Assembly: GCA_937930265.1 (NCBI GenBank)
Contig: CALGLI010000017.1
Span: 1-12,917, forward strand
Direction: 5' to 3'
DNA: 12,917 bases
From: an uncultured Veillonella sp.
GTDB lineage: Bacteria; Bacillota; Negativicutes; Veillonellales; Veillonellaceae
Shown here: piece after piece, positions 7,193-12,917 of the stretch
Layout of the letters: every line of letters starts with the position of its first letter
Numbering within the stretch: the first letter of the stretch is position 1
Notes under the pieces: model-generated
Database searches by the model: none
The model's input: the letters and a program-made list of their open reading frames with translations, nothing else
Told to the model about the DNA's origin: nothing
Position numbers and translations under genes: made by a program

Positions 7193-7221
7193 TTGATGAA
7201 AAGCAGTAAAAATGCTATCAT
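7193..7221 (+). promoter_or_regulatory. Promoter of korAB
   Basis: TTGATG (7193-7198), a 17-base spacer and TATCAT (7216-7221) with an extended -10 TGC before it. The predicted 5' leader is about 90 bases. An ATGATAG arm (7178-7184) is the inverse of CTATCAT over the -10. Confidence 0.65.
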
Positions 7222-7318
7222 TAGAAGTAAGCTTTGAGAGATTGATATGTATGAAAAACACATAGTAAATACAGTCTTTCTGTAGTCCTATATTACAATC
7301 CTGAGGAGGGTGAATCTC

Positions 7319-9070
7319 TTGCAAAAACGTAAAGATTTTATCTGGAAAATGGGCGGTCAACAAGGGGAAGGCATTGAAAGTTGTGGCGAAATTTTAGCTA
7401 CGATTCTTGCCAAAGAAGGTTATTCCTTGTACAGCCAACGTTTGTTTGCATCTCGTATCAAAGGTGGTCACACAACATTTGCATTACGTATCGCATTAGA
7501 ACAAATTATGACAGTAGGCGAGCATATCGATTTCTTGGTAGCGCTTGACCAAGAAACTGTAGATATGCATGGTAAAGAAGTACGTGAAGGTGGTTTTATC
7601 ATTTGCGACAGCAAAGTAAATCCTAATTTTGAAGCTTTCACAGGTACGGGAGTAACATGTTTATCCTTGCCAATTTCTGAAACAGCATTACAACAAGGTT
7701 CCTTGTTGATGCGTAATATCGTGGCATTAGGCATGTCTGTTGCCTTATTGGGTTTTGAAACAGAATTATTCTTAACAGCGATTAAAGCTCGTTTCGCGAA
7801 AAAATCCGAAGATATTATTAACAAAAACTTACAAGCATTCCAATTGGGTTATGATCTTGTGAAAGAACAATTGGGTGATGTAGAAGTAGATACATTGGAC
7901 AAACCAACACCAAAAGATCAAATGTTCTTACTTGGTAATGAAGCGTTAGCATTAGGTGCCATCGCAGCGGGTTCCCGTTTCATGGCATCCTATCCAATTA
8001 CGCCAGCATCTGAAGTAATGGAATACATGATTAAGAAAATGGATAAAGTTGGTTCTACTGTAGTACAAACAGAAGATGAAATTGCTGCTTGTATGATGGC
8101 TATGGGTGGCGTATATGCGGGTGTTCGTGGCTTTACATGTACATCTGGCCCTGGTTTGAGCTTGATGGCTGAATCTTTGTCTATGGCATCTATGGCTGAA
8201 TTGCCAATGCTCATCATTGATGTACAACGTTCTGGTCCATCCACTGGTATGGCCACAAAAGTAGAAACATCCGATATTGATGCGGCTTGCTACAATGCGC
8301 ATGGGGATTATTCCAATATCGTTATCGCCCCAACAAGCATTGAAGAATGTTTCTACGAAATTCAACATGCTTTCAACTTGGCAGAACAATATCAATGTCC
8401 AGTGATTTTCATGCCTGATTTACAACAAGGATTGAATAAACAATCTGTTCCAACATTCGATTTACACCGTGTTGGCATCGAACGTGGTAATTTGATGAAA
8501 GAAGAAGAGTTACCAGCATTGGAAAATCCTAAATATTTCAAACGTTTTGAATTGACTGAAAGCGGTATTTCCCCTCGTACGATTCCTGGCATGAAAAACG
8601 GTTTATTCTTGTCTACTGGTCTTGAGCATAATGAAGAAGGTAAACCAGCTGAGGCGCCTTCTATGCACGTGGCACAAACAGATAAACGTTTCCGTAAATT
8701 ATCTACAGTAGCAGATGTATATGAACCATTCTTGAACAATGCAAAACATGAGGAAGCAGATGTTCTTGTAATCGGCATCAACTCTAGCCGTGGTGCTATC
8801 GAAGAAGCAGTGGTGGAATTAGAGGCAGAAGGCCATAAAGTGAACCATTTACAACTTCGTTTGATTAAACCGTTCCCGAAAGAACAATTGCTACCATTCT
8901 ATAACAGTGCTAAAAAAGTTGTGATCTGCGAACAAAATGCGACAGGTCAATTGACTAATTTGTTCCGCATTCATATGCCGAATAAAGAAAAACTTTCTAG
9001 TTGCTTAAAATACGATGGTAATCCATTTACAACATCTTATGTGAAAGCGGCAATTAAGGAGGTTTTATAA
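7319..9070 (+). CDS. korA: 2-oxoacid:ferredoxin oxidoreductase, fused gamma-alpha subunit
   Basis: This 583-residue subunit belongs to a ferredoxin-dependent 2-oxoacid oxidoreductase, most likely 2-oxoglutarate (KorAB type), which interconverts 2-oxoacid + CoA with acyl-CoA + CO2. The N-terminal gamma domain (about 1-185) starts with KMGGQQGEG and FASRIKGGHTTFALR. The alpha domain (from about 200) has MASYPITPASEVMEYM, TSGPGLSLMAES and DVQRSGPSTGMATK, with a C-terminal transketolase-like domain (about 470-583). The start is TTG 7319: the Shine-Dalgarno GAGGAGGG (7303-7310) is 8 bases away, while the in-frame GTG at 7310 overlaps it. Its stop overlaps korB's start by one base. No ferredoxin-like domain is present, so an external ferredoxin is the partner. 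A different 2-oxoacid substrate cannot be excluded. Confidence 0.9.
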   Translation: MQKRKDFIWKMGGQQGEGIESCGEILATILAKEGYSLYSQRLFASRIKGGHTTFALRIALEQIMTVGEHIDFLVALDQETVDMHGKEVREGGFIICDSKVNPNFEAFTGTGVTCLSLPISETALQQGSLLMRNIVALGMSVALLGFETELFLTAIKARFAKKSEDIINKNLQAFQLGYDLVKEQLGDVEVDTLDKPTPKDQMFLLGNEALALGAIAAGSRFMASYPITPASEVMEYMIKKMDKVGSTVVQTEDEIAACMMAMGGVYAGVRGFTCTSGPGLSLMAESLSMASMAELPMLIIDVQRSGPSTGMATKVETSDIDAACYNAHGDYSNIVIAPTSIEECFYEIQHAFNLAEQYQCPVIFMPDLQQGLNKQSVPTFDLHRVGIERGNLMKEEELPALENPKYFKRFELTESGISPRTIPGMKNGLFLSTGLEHNEEGKPAEAPSMHVAQTDKRFRKLSTVADVYEPFLNNAKHEEADVLVIGINSSRGAIEEAVVELEAEGHKVNHLQLRLIKPFPKEQLLPFYNSAKKVVICEQNATGQLTNLFRIHMPNKEKLSSCLKYDGNPFTTSYVKAAIKEVL

Positions 9071-9942
9071 TGGCAACAGCAAATCAATATAGAAATGATA
9101 TCCGCCCTAACTGGTGCCCAGGTTGTGGTCACTATGGGGTACAAGCAGCCATTGCTGATGCAGTAGCAGCTCTTAATATTGCGCCTGAAAAGTTGGCTGT
9201 TATCTCTGGTATCGGTTGTTCTAGCCGTATCGGCGGTTACTTTTATGCCTATGGTGCGCATACTACACATGGTCGTGCACTTCCGTACGCACAAGGTGTG
9301 AAATTAGCGAATGAAGATATGAATGTTGTAGTTTGCGGTGGTGACGGTGATGCCTTCGCTATCGGTATGGGTCATACCATCCATGCTTTCAAACGCAACG
9401 TAAATATTACCTATGTGGTTATGGATAACCATGTCTATGGTTTAACCAAAGGTCAAACATCTCCTCGTTCTGATGTGGGATTTGTGACAAAAACATCTCC
9501 TCATGGTTCTTTTGAAAGTCCATTACCAATCTGTGAAACAGCTATCGCTTCTGGTGCAACATTTGTGGCACAAAGCTATATGGTAAACCGTGCGCAACTA
9601 GTGGACTTGATTAAACAAGGTATGCAACATGAAGGATTCTCTTTCATCAACGTGTTCAGCCCTTGCGTAACGTACAATAAACAAAATGGCTATGATTACT
9701 TCAAAGATAATCTAGTGAACTTGCCAGAAGGTTATGATCCAACAAACCGTGCGCAAGCATTTGCTACATTAGGTGAAACCAATGGTCTTGTAACAGGTTT
9801 GATTTATCAAGATACAACAAAACCATCCTTTGAACAAGCATTATATGCTGCTAATGGTGGTCCACACGCTCGTGCATTAGTGCATGACGTGGTGAAACCA
9901 GATGCAGAGATGTTTGCAGCTCTTTGCAACGAGTTTAAATAG
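9070..9942 (+). CDS. korB: 2-oxoacid:ferredoxin oxidoreductase, beta (TPP-binding) subunit
   Basis: This 290-residue subunit binds thiamine pyrophosphate and a [4Fe-4S] cluster. Cluster ligands are WCPGCGH (C16, C19), C50 in IGCSSRIGG, and C199 in FSPCVTYN. The TPP-Mg motif is GDGDAFAIG (91-99), running to NHVYGLTKGQTSPRS (120-134). The segment AHTTHGRALPYAQG (63-76) is typical of KorB/PorB subunits. The ATG at 9070 overlaps the korA stop (TAATG) and has a near-perfect AAGGAGGT at 9057-9064, so the two are translationally coupled. It ends 38 bases before a long palindrome that can act as terminator. Length and motifs are normal, and nothing suggests damage. Confidence 0.94.
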   Translation: MATANQYRNDIRPNWCPGCGHYGVQAAIADAVAALNIAPEKLAVISGIGCSSRIGGYFYAYGAHTTHGRALPYAQGVKLANEDMNVVVCGGDGDAFAIGMGHTIHAFKRNVNITYVVMDNHVYGLTKGQTSPRSDVGFVTKTSPHGSFESPLPICETAIASGATFVAQSYMVNRAQLVDLIKQGMQHEGFSFINVFSPCVTYNKQNGYDYFKDNLVNLPEGYDPTNRAQAFATLGETNGLVTGLIYQDTTKPSFEQALYAANGGPHARALVHDVVKPDAEMFAALCNEFK

Positions 9943-9979
9943 AAACGACATATCTCTTGCAAGTGTATAAATGATGTCG

Positions 9980-10042
9980 AAAAGCCGTACAACTTCAGAA
10001 AACTGCCCTACGCGAAAGTTTTCTTGAAGTTATACGGCTTTT
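9980..10042 (+). repeat. Long palindrome copy 1 (also the likely korB terminator)
   Basis: An imperfect stem of about 25 bp (9980-10004 with 10017-10042, loop GCCCTACGCGAA) begins AAAAGCCG and ends CGGCTTTT, followed by more T's. It shares the layout of copy 3 at 10132-10188: AAAAGCCG, ACTTC, AAAACT, then CGAAAGTTTT. It can terminate korB transcripts. Confidence 0.75.
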
Positions 10043-10103
10043 CTTTTGCATATAATACTCCGGGAGGAGATGTGTTGTTTCTATTGGGGGCTCGAGGGAG
10101 GAG

Positions 10104-10131
10104 GAAAAGCCACAGCGCTTCTGAAAAGGCG
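10104..10131 (+). repeat. Half copy of the palindromic repeat
   Basis: The 28 bases from GAAAAGCC to GGCG match the left arm of copy 3 with a few changes (CTTCTGAAAA versus CTTCTAAAAA). No matching right arm follows. It directly abuts copy 3. Confidence 0.5.
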
Positions 10132-10188
10132 AAAAGCCGCGTCACTTCTAAAAACTGGCGAAAGTTTTTAGTAAGTAACGCGGATTTT
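10132..10188 (+). repeat. Long palindrome copy 3
   Basis: An imperfect stem of about 25 bp (10132-10156 with 10163-10188) and a short loop GGCGAA. The outer arm is AAAAGCCGCG with CGCGGATTTT. Arms differ in sequence from copy 1 but compensate, so the hairpin is kept. This suggests a REP-like repeat, possibly with RNA-level selection. Confidence 0.7.
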
Positions 10189-10248
10189 CTTGGTGGATAT
10201 TTTGGTAGAGTGATGTGTTTTTAGGGGGTTTTATAGTTTGTGGATTTT

Positions 10249-10257
10249 TGCTATACT
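10249..10257 (+). promoter_or_regulatory. Extended -10 promoter of the toxin gene
   Basis: TGCTATACT (10249-10257) is a full extended -10, with only a weak TTTTAT at 10229-10234. The start would be about 10264, giving a 40-base leader. In that leader ACCTCCCC (10267-10274) can pair with the Shine-Dalgarno stretch 10292-10299 (seven pairs, one mismatch), which would hide the ribosome binding site, as in known type I toxins. Confidence 0.65.
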
Positions 10258-10303
10258 GTAGATGTTACCTCCCCGATACTGGTGACAGGAAGGGGGTGTT
10301 TCG

Positions 10304-10399
10304 ATGGAGTTAGTGCTCAATCTAATTATTTCTATCGTGGCAGGTATAGTCAGTTACTATATCTGTAAATGGCTAGATAGAAAGTTTAGAGGTAATTAG
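10304..10399 (+). CDS. Small hydrophobic peptide, putative type I (par/Fst-like) membrane toxin
   Basis: This 31-residue peptide starts MELVLNLIISIVAGIVSYYI and ends CKWLDRKFRGN. It has one transmembrane segment (about residues 3-20), then a Trp-Leu-Asp and a basic tail. That is the architecture of Fst-type toxins, which end in a W/L-D plus charged residues; the sequence itself is not close to Fst. The ribosome binding site AGGAAGGGGG (10287-10296) is very strong, 7 bases from the ATG. The gene is followed within 30 bases by a bidirectional terminator facing a convergent antisense RNA whose sequence repeats the toxin start region. The combination argues for a type I toxin-antitoxin module. 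A small membrane regulator or a holin-like peptide remains possible; toxicity is not shown by sequence. Confidence 0.75.
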   Translation: MELVLNLIISIVAGIVSYYICKWLDRKFRGN

Positions 10400-10417
10400 C
10401 CTAGAGGTAGCTCTCTG

Positions 10418-10488
10418 AAAAAAGCAGAAACCCCACAGATGCCACTGTGGGGTTTCTTTGTTTCGATGGAAACACTCAATCTATTGAT
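10418..10488 (-). ncRNA. Putative antisense antitoxin RNA, copy 1
   Basis: Starting about 10488 from the promoter at 10495-10523 and ending at the T6 run (minus strand) beside the hairpin 10426-10457, this RNA would be about 70 nt. It overlaps the 3' end of the toxin mRNA through the whole terminator hairpin. It also carries complements of the toxin start region: 12 bases matching 10297-10308 (TGTTTCGATGGA, including the ATG), copied at 10459-10470, and 9 bases matching 10316-10324 (CTCAATCTA), copied at 10475-10483. This design, convergent genes with a shared terminator and short repeats giving antisense contact at the ribosome binding site, matches RNA I/RNA II of the enterococcal par locus. 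Confidence 0.7.
10426..10457. terminator. Bidirectional terminator shared by toxin mRNA and antitoxin RNA
   Basis: A perfect 13-bp stem AGAAACCCCACAG (10426-10438) with CTGTGGGGTTTCT (10445-10457), loop ATGCCA. On the minus strand it is followed by a T6 run (10418-10423); on the plus strand only by a broken T tract. It therefore fits the antisense RNA best. Confidence 0.88.
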
Positions 10489-10494
10489 GACTTT

Positions 10495-10523
10495 AGTATA
10501 TCATAAATAAAGAGAATTGTCAT
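10495..10523 (-). promoter_or_regulatory. Promoter of antitoxin RNA copy 1
   Basis: On the minus strand ATGACA (10523-10518), a 17-base spacer and TATACT (10500-10495): five of six matches at -35 and near-consensus spacing. Confidence 0.82.
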
Positions 10524-10525
10524 CT

Positions 10526-10588
10526 AAAAAGTAGAACCCCTACAGTAGAACTGTAGGGGGTGTCCCAATGGAACTTAATCAACTTGTT
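10526..10588 (-). ncRNA. Second, diverged antitoxin-like RNA (copy 2)
   Basis: By analogy with copy 1, transcription would start about 10588 and stop at the hairpin 10537-10559 with the minus-strand T5 run (10526-10530). It carries the complement of a toxin-like start (AGGGGGTGTCCCAATGGA on the plus strand, 10555-10572) that matches the local toxin only partly: AGGGGGTGT and ATGGA match, the four bases between differ. Its promoter is weakened, so it is either decaying or specific for another toxin copy elsewhere. Confidence 0.5.
10537..10559 (-). terminator. Terminator hairpin of antitoxin RNA copy 2
   Basis: CCCCTACAGT (10537-10546) pairs with ACTGTAGGGG (10550-10559), loop AGA. Only the minus strand has a following T run (10526-10530), which supports a minus-strand transcript. 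Confidence 0.72.
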
Positions 10589-10594
10589 ACTTAT

Positions 10595-10623
10595 AGCTTA
10601 TCACAAATAGAGAGAATTGTCAT
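10595..10623 (-). promoter_or_regulatory. Degenerate promoter of antitoxin RNA copy 2
   Basis: The ATGACA -35 (10623-10618) and 17-base spacing are kept, but the -10 is TAAGCT (10600-10595) instead of TATACT, so it is probably weak. Confidence 0.5.
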
Positions 10624-10633
10624 CTAAAAAAGT

Positions 10634-10677
10634 AGAACCTCCACAGTAGCCACTGTGGGGGTTCTTTTTATTTTTTT
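10634..10677. terminator. Bidirectional terminator, end of the solute-binding protein transcript
   Basis: A 14-bp stem (10634-10647 with 10652-10665, one G-T pair) is flanked by T's on the plus strand (10666-10677) and by six T's on the minus strand (10626-10631). It would end the minus-strand transcript of the binding-protein gene and insulate the antitoxin units. Confidence 0.88.
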
Positions 10678-10730
10678 AGTGTTACATTTTATACAGCTCT
10701 TATATGCAAGAAACTGAATATAGTATACCT

Positions 10731-12248
10731 TTATTCTACAGTGGTGTCTTTTGTAATCACATAGTAGTCAATAGGGAATACTTTCACATTTTTTACTCGT
10801 TTTGATGTTACTACATTGGCACTTGGATAGTATAAGAAATAACCAGCATTATCTTCTAGCAACACATTTTGAATATCCTTGACAATCGCTGTGCGTTCTT
10901 CTTCGTTAAATGTGGTCGTCATTTTATTAATTAACACATCTACCTTTGGATTTGAATAGTCGCCACGATTGGATTTGGCACCACTTTTGAAAGCTACGCT
11001 AAGGAACCAATATGGATCATTTGTGGACATTGTTACCCAGTTTGTTTCTCCCATATCAAAACCATTAGGAGCTAAAGTTAGTAATTCATCAGGACCTTGT
11101 ACACGTTTTAATTCGACTTCAACACCAGCTTGTTTTAAATCATCTTGAAGTTTTTCGTAAACGCTACTATCTTTACCCCAAATAGCTAACACTAAGTGCA
11201 ATGGTTTGCCATCTTTCATGTAGGTAGCACCTTGTTTTGTATAACCAGCTTGTTTTAGTAACATGTCTGCTTTAGCTAAATCTTTATGCTGTTTATTTTT
11301 CAATTCGTCAAAGCCTAGGTTGGCTGTTGGAGGGAATGGCGCACCTCCAGTAACGGCACCATTACCGATTACTTTTGCTAATGCATCATAATCGATCATA
11401 TTTGCGATAGCTGCTCGTACGGTTGGATTTGATAATACATTGCCTTCACGGACATTCAACTGTAGCATATATGTGCGAACCCCTGCAGTCTCAATGATGT
11501 TAAAATCACCCTTTTCAAATAAACTTCGATTAGCACTATCTACCTTTTGGATCATATCTACATCTTTAGACTGTAGAGCCATAGCACGTTTATTATTATC
11601 TTCTAGATCTTTAACTGTTAAAGAATCTAAAGCAGGTGTTCCACCCCAGTATTCTTTGAACTGATCCAACTGAATTTCTTCTTTTTTTGCGTGTTTCACG
11701 ATTTTGTAAGGACCAGTCAAAATTGGCGTATTATCCATATCTGTTGTACCTTGTACATCTACGATGACAAAAGCAGGCTCAGTTAAACTAGCTAGTAAAT
11801 CAACATTTGGTTCTGTTGTTTTAATAATTAGATTTTGACCATCCACTGTAATAGAGTCTATCTTTACAGCTTCTTTGGAACGCTTGCTCTCGGCGATTGT
11901 ACGTTCAATAGATGCTTTTACCGCCGCAGGTGTCATCATAGAACCATTATGGAATTTTACATTTTCTCGAATATGGAATTTCCATGTTAAAGGATCTACC
12001 ACTTCCCAAGAATCGGCTAACTGAGGTTCGAATTTCATATCTGAACTTACCGTTGCCAACGTTTCACCGGCACCGATTCGTGTCAATGTCCATGCATCCC
12101 ATTCATGTGTAGGGTTCAATGTTTCACCAAACCAATATAAACCAAGATTCAAATGCTTGCCATTTTTGCTTGATTCATCAGAACCACAGCCAGCAATTAA
12201 ACCGATAGCAACAAATAGCGTCATTGCTAGTGCAACCCATTTTTTCAT
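10731..12248 (-). CDS. ABC transporter substrate-binding lipoprotein, family 5 (NikA/DppA/OppA type)
   Basis: This 505-residue extracytoplasmic receptor feeds an ABC importer for peptides, nickel or metal-metallophore complexes. It has a lipoprotein signal: MKKW, a hydrophobic core and the lipobox LIAGC with acylated Cys21, then a Ser/Asp/Lys-rich linker. The family 5 fold shows TLTRIGAGETLATV (about 54-67), LADSWEVVDPLTWKFHIRENVKFHNG (about 77-102), LTGPYKIV (about 176-183) and NPTVRAAIANMIDYDAL (about 278-294). The R-x-G-x-x-ETL element reminds me of nickel/metallophore-type receptors, but the ligand cannot be fixed from sequence. The start ATG (12246-12248) has AAGGAGGA at 12252-12259. It is divergent from the permease gene that probably serves the same transporter. 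A Fur-like box over its promoter favours a metal substrate. Confidence 0.9.
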   Translation of the reverse strand: MKKWVALAMTLFVAIGLIAGCGSDESSKNGKHLNLGLYWFGETLNPTHEWDAWTLTRIGAGETLATVSSDMKFEPQLADSWEVVDPLTWKFHIRENVKFHNGSMMTPAAVKASIERTIAESKRSKEAVKIDSITVDGQNLIIKTTEPNVDLLASLTEPAFVIVDVQGTTDMDNTPILTGPYKIVKHAKKEEIQLDQFKEYWGGTPALDSLTVKDLEDNNKRAMALQSKDVDMIQKVDSANRSLFEKGDFNIIETAGVRTYMLQLNVREGNVLSNPTVRAAIANMIDYDALAKVIGNGAVTGGAPFPPTANLGFDELKNKQHKDLAKADMLLKQAGYTKQGATYMKDGKPLHLVLAIWGKDSSVYEKLQDDLKQAGVEVELKRVQGPDELLTLAPNGFDMGETNWVTMSTNDPYWFLSVAFKSGAKSNRGDYSNPKVDVLINKMTTTFNEEERTAIVKDIQNVLLEDNAGYFLYYPSANVVTSKRVKNVKVFPIDYYVITKDTTVE

Positions 12249-12280
12249 ATATCCTCCTTATAAAAAAACTAAAGAACAAC

Positions 12281-12294
12281 TACAGTATACTGTA
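12281..12294. promoter_or_regulatory. Perfect 14-bp palindrome over the -10 of the binding-protein promoter
   Basis: TACAGTATACTGTA is fully self-complementary and contains the minus-strand -10 TATACT (12289-12284). It could be an operator. Because TATA sequences are partly self-complementary, chance contributes. Confidence 0.45.
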
Positions 12295-12312
12295 TTTCTC
12301 TATAAAAGACAA
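12284..12312 (-). promoter_or_regulatory. Promoter of the binding-protein gene
   Basis: On the minus strand TTGTCT (12312-12307), a 17-base spacer and TATACT (12289-12284), about 30 bases upstream of the start codon. Confidence 0.7.
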
Positions 12313-12320
12313 TAATTCTC
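12308..12320. promoter_or_regulatory. Fur-like box overlapping the -35 of the binding-protein promoter
   Basis: GACAATAATTCTC matches the core GATAATNATTATC of Fur-family boxes at 10 of the 12 defined positions and keeps the dyad around the central A. It overlaps the -35, where repressor binding would block transcription. Fur, Zur and PerR boxes are similar, so the metal is not specified. Confidence 0.45.
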
Positions 12321-12371
12321 ATAAAAATGGATATATACTGAAAATGCATAAGTTGCTAAATGCTTTTGCAA

Positions 12372-12393
12372 TTATATATTTAATCATATATAA
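12372..12393. repeat. Inverted repeat in the divergent intergenic region
   Basis: TTATATAT (12372-12379) and ATATATAA (12386-12393) are perfect arms around TTAATC. The location midway between the divergent promoters would suit an operator, but the pure A/T arms make chance likely. Confidence 0.35.
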
Positions 12394-12415
12394 GGAATAA
12401 AATTAAAATGTTATA

Positions 12416-12445
12416 TTTACAAAGAGAGGCCCTATCCTATATACT
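12416..12445 (+). promoter_or_regulatory. Promoter of the permease gene
   Basis: TTTACA (12416-12421), an 18-base spacer and TATACT (12440-12445), about 35 bases upstream of the start codon. Confidence 0.6.
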
Positions 12446-12480
12446 TTAATAGAGAATATATATAAGAAAGGTGGATTGAT

Positions 12481-12917
12481 ATGGTACGGGTATTATTATA
12501 TAAATTGGCATCTATGATAGGTGTATTATTGGCAGTCACATTGGGAACGTTTCTCTTAATGCAAATGTCTTCTGTAGATCCAGTATCGGCACGGTTTTAT
12601 CTGCAAGGTATGACGCCAGATCCCACTATAGTGGAACAAATTCGACAAGAGTTAGGCCTTAATGATCCATGGTATATACAATATGGTCGTTGGTTGTGGC
12701 AAATGTTACATGGAGATTTTGGGCAGTCTATCTTCCTGAATGTGCCCGTTGTAGATTTGTTGCAAAGTGCTTTGCCAAGGACCTTATCCTTGGTGGCGGT
12801 TTCCATTGGTTTAGGCAGTATCCTATCGATAGGCTTAGGAGGACTAGCAGCGCATTATAAAGATACTTGGGTCGATTATGTGGTGCGTATAGTATCCTTT
12901 CTAGCTTTAGCAGTACC
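12481..12917 (+). CDS. ABC transporter permease, NikB/DppB type, 5' part (cut by window end)
   Basis: The first 145 residues of a peptide/nickel-type permease, open to the window end. It begins MVRVLLYKLASMIGVLLAVT with the first transmembrane helix (about 8-28). The periplasmic domain follows with the family signatures DPVSAR (33-38), VEQIRQELGLNDPWYIQYGRWL (about 51-72) and HGDFGQSIFLNVPV (about 77-90). A second helix is at about 101-121, and a third begins near the end. The ATG at 12481 has AAAGGTGG at 12467-12474. It is divergent from the solute-binding protein gene, with 232 bases between them. The second permease and the ATPases are expected beyond the window. The substrate is shared with, and as uncertain as, that of the binding protein. 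Confidence 0.9.
   Translation, partial: MVRVLLYKLASMIGVLLAVTLGTFLLMQMSSVDPVSARFYLQGMTPDPTIVEQIRQELGLNDPWYIQYGRWLWQMLHGDFGQSIFLNVPVVDLLQSALPRTLSLVAVSIGLGSILSIGLGGLAAHYKDTWVDYVVRIVSFLALAV

Larger units (their letters stand above)
10459..10665. repeat. Two tandem, diverged antitoxin units of about 100 bp
   Basis: Unit 1 (about 10459-10560) and unit 2 (about 10555-10665) share, in order: a toxin-start-like block with ATGGA, an AT-rich centre, AGAGAATTGTCATCTAAAAA (10511-10530 and 10611-10630, identical), GTAGAACC, and a CC..ACAGT/ACTGT..GG hairpin. Unit 2 also has AGGGGGTGT (10555-10563), the toxin's own Shine-Dalgarno block (10291-10299). The short frames starting at ATG 10466 (14 codons) and 10568 (19 codons) look like by-products of this duplication. 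Confidence 0.78.

Noticed and set aside
6800..7318. The hairpin array as a riboswitch or attenuator leader of korA
   Set aside because: The array ends in a strong terminator about 285 bases before the korA start, a separate good promoter lies between (7193-7221), and no alternative antiterminator pairing was seen. Kept only as a minor alternative.
10024..10224. A 66-codon frame between korB and the toxin gene
   Set aside because: It runs through the arms of two palindromic repeats, has no properly spaced ribosome binding site, and its product resembles no protein I know.
10466..10627. Short frames at 10466-10510 and 10568-10627 as further toxin peptides
   Set aside because: Their products (starting METLNLL and MELNQLV) lack a transmembrane segment of useful length and the W-L-D tail. 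They arise from the duplicated toxin-start sequence inside the antisense RNA units.
10426..10665. The three spaced hairpins as a CRISPR-like array
   Set aside because: Only three copies exist, each differs in sequence with compensating stem changes, and T runs show they are terminators.

Overview
The window looks like chromosome of an anaerobic Negativicutes bacterium, most likely Veillonella or a close relative. This rests on gene content and protein style, not on a database search. The DNA is AT-rich, with fumarate/succinate metabolism, a ferredoxin-dependent 2-oxoacid oxidoreductase and a Gram-positive-like Shine-Dalgarno pattern. Both ends cut through genes.

Layout. (1) 1-2697: the 3' end of a fumarate reductase/succinate dehydrogenase operon, flavoprotein - iron-sulfur protein - cysteine-rich SdhE-type subunit, closed by a strong terminator. 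(2) 2698-3299: a long intergenic stretch with a good promoter driving a wrecked Y-family DNA polymerase gene. (3) 3300-4742: a membrane-anchored FN3 + GH28-like beta-helix protein that appears to lack the usual catalytic acids, convergent with (4) a diacylglycerol-kinase-family lipid kinase (4862-5800, minus). (5) 5969-6664: a GntR/FCD regulator, divergent from the kinase. (6) 6665-7318: a gene-free stretch with a strong promoter followed by seven consecutive hairpins, the last a strong terminator, which I read as an undescribed small RNA of about 230 nt. (7) 7319-9942: korA-korB, a two-gene 2-oxoacid:ferredoxin oxidoreductase operon, followed by REP-like long palindromes. (8) 10249-10677: a compact locus that reads as a type I toxin-antitoxin module. 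It has a 31-residue membrane peptide, a convergent antisense RNA with its own sigma70 promoter that shares a bidirectional terminator, repeated toxin-start sequence inside the antisense RNA, and a second, degenerate antitoxin copy in tandem. (9) 10731-12917: a family 5 extracellular solute-binding lipoprotein (minus) divergent from a NikB/DppB-type permease (plus, cut by the window end). A Fur-like box and a perfect 14-bp palindrome lie on the promoter of the binding protein.

How it fits together. The fumarate reductase and Kor complexes serve the anaerobic C4-dicarboxylate/2-oxoacid metabolism expected of a lactate- or malate-fermenting anaerobe. SdhE would link the reductase to the quinone pool in place of a conventional multi-haem membrane anchor. 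The GntR regulator sits between the lipid kinase and the sRNA/kor region and may control one of them, but this is only positional. The most interesting material is non-coding: the hairpin-array RNA (6800-7033) and the par/Fst-like toxin-antitoxin locus (10249-10677).
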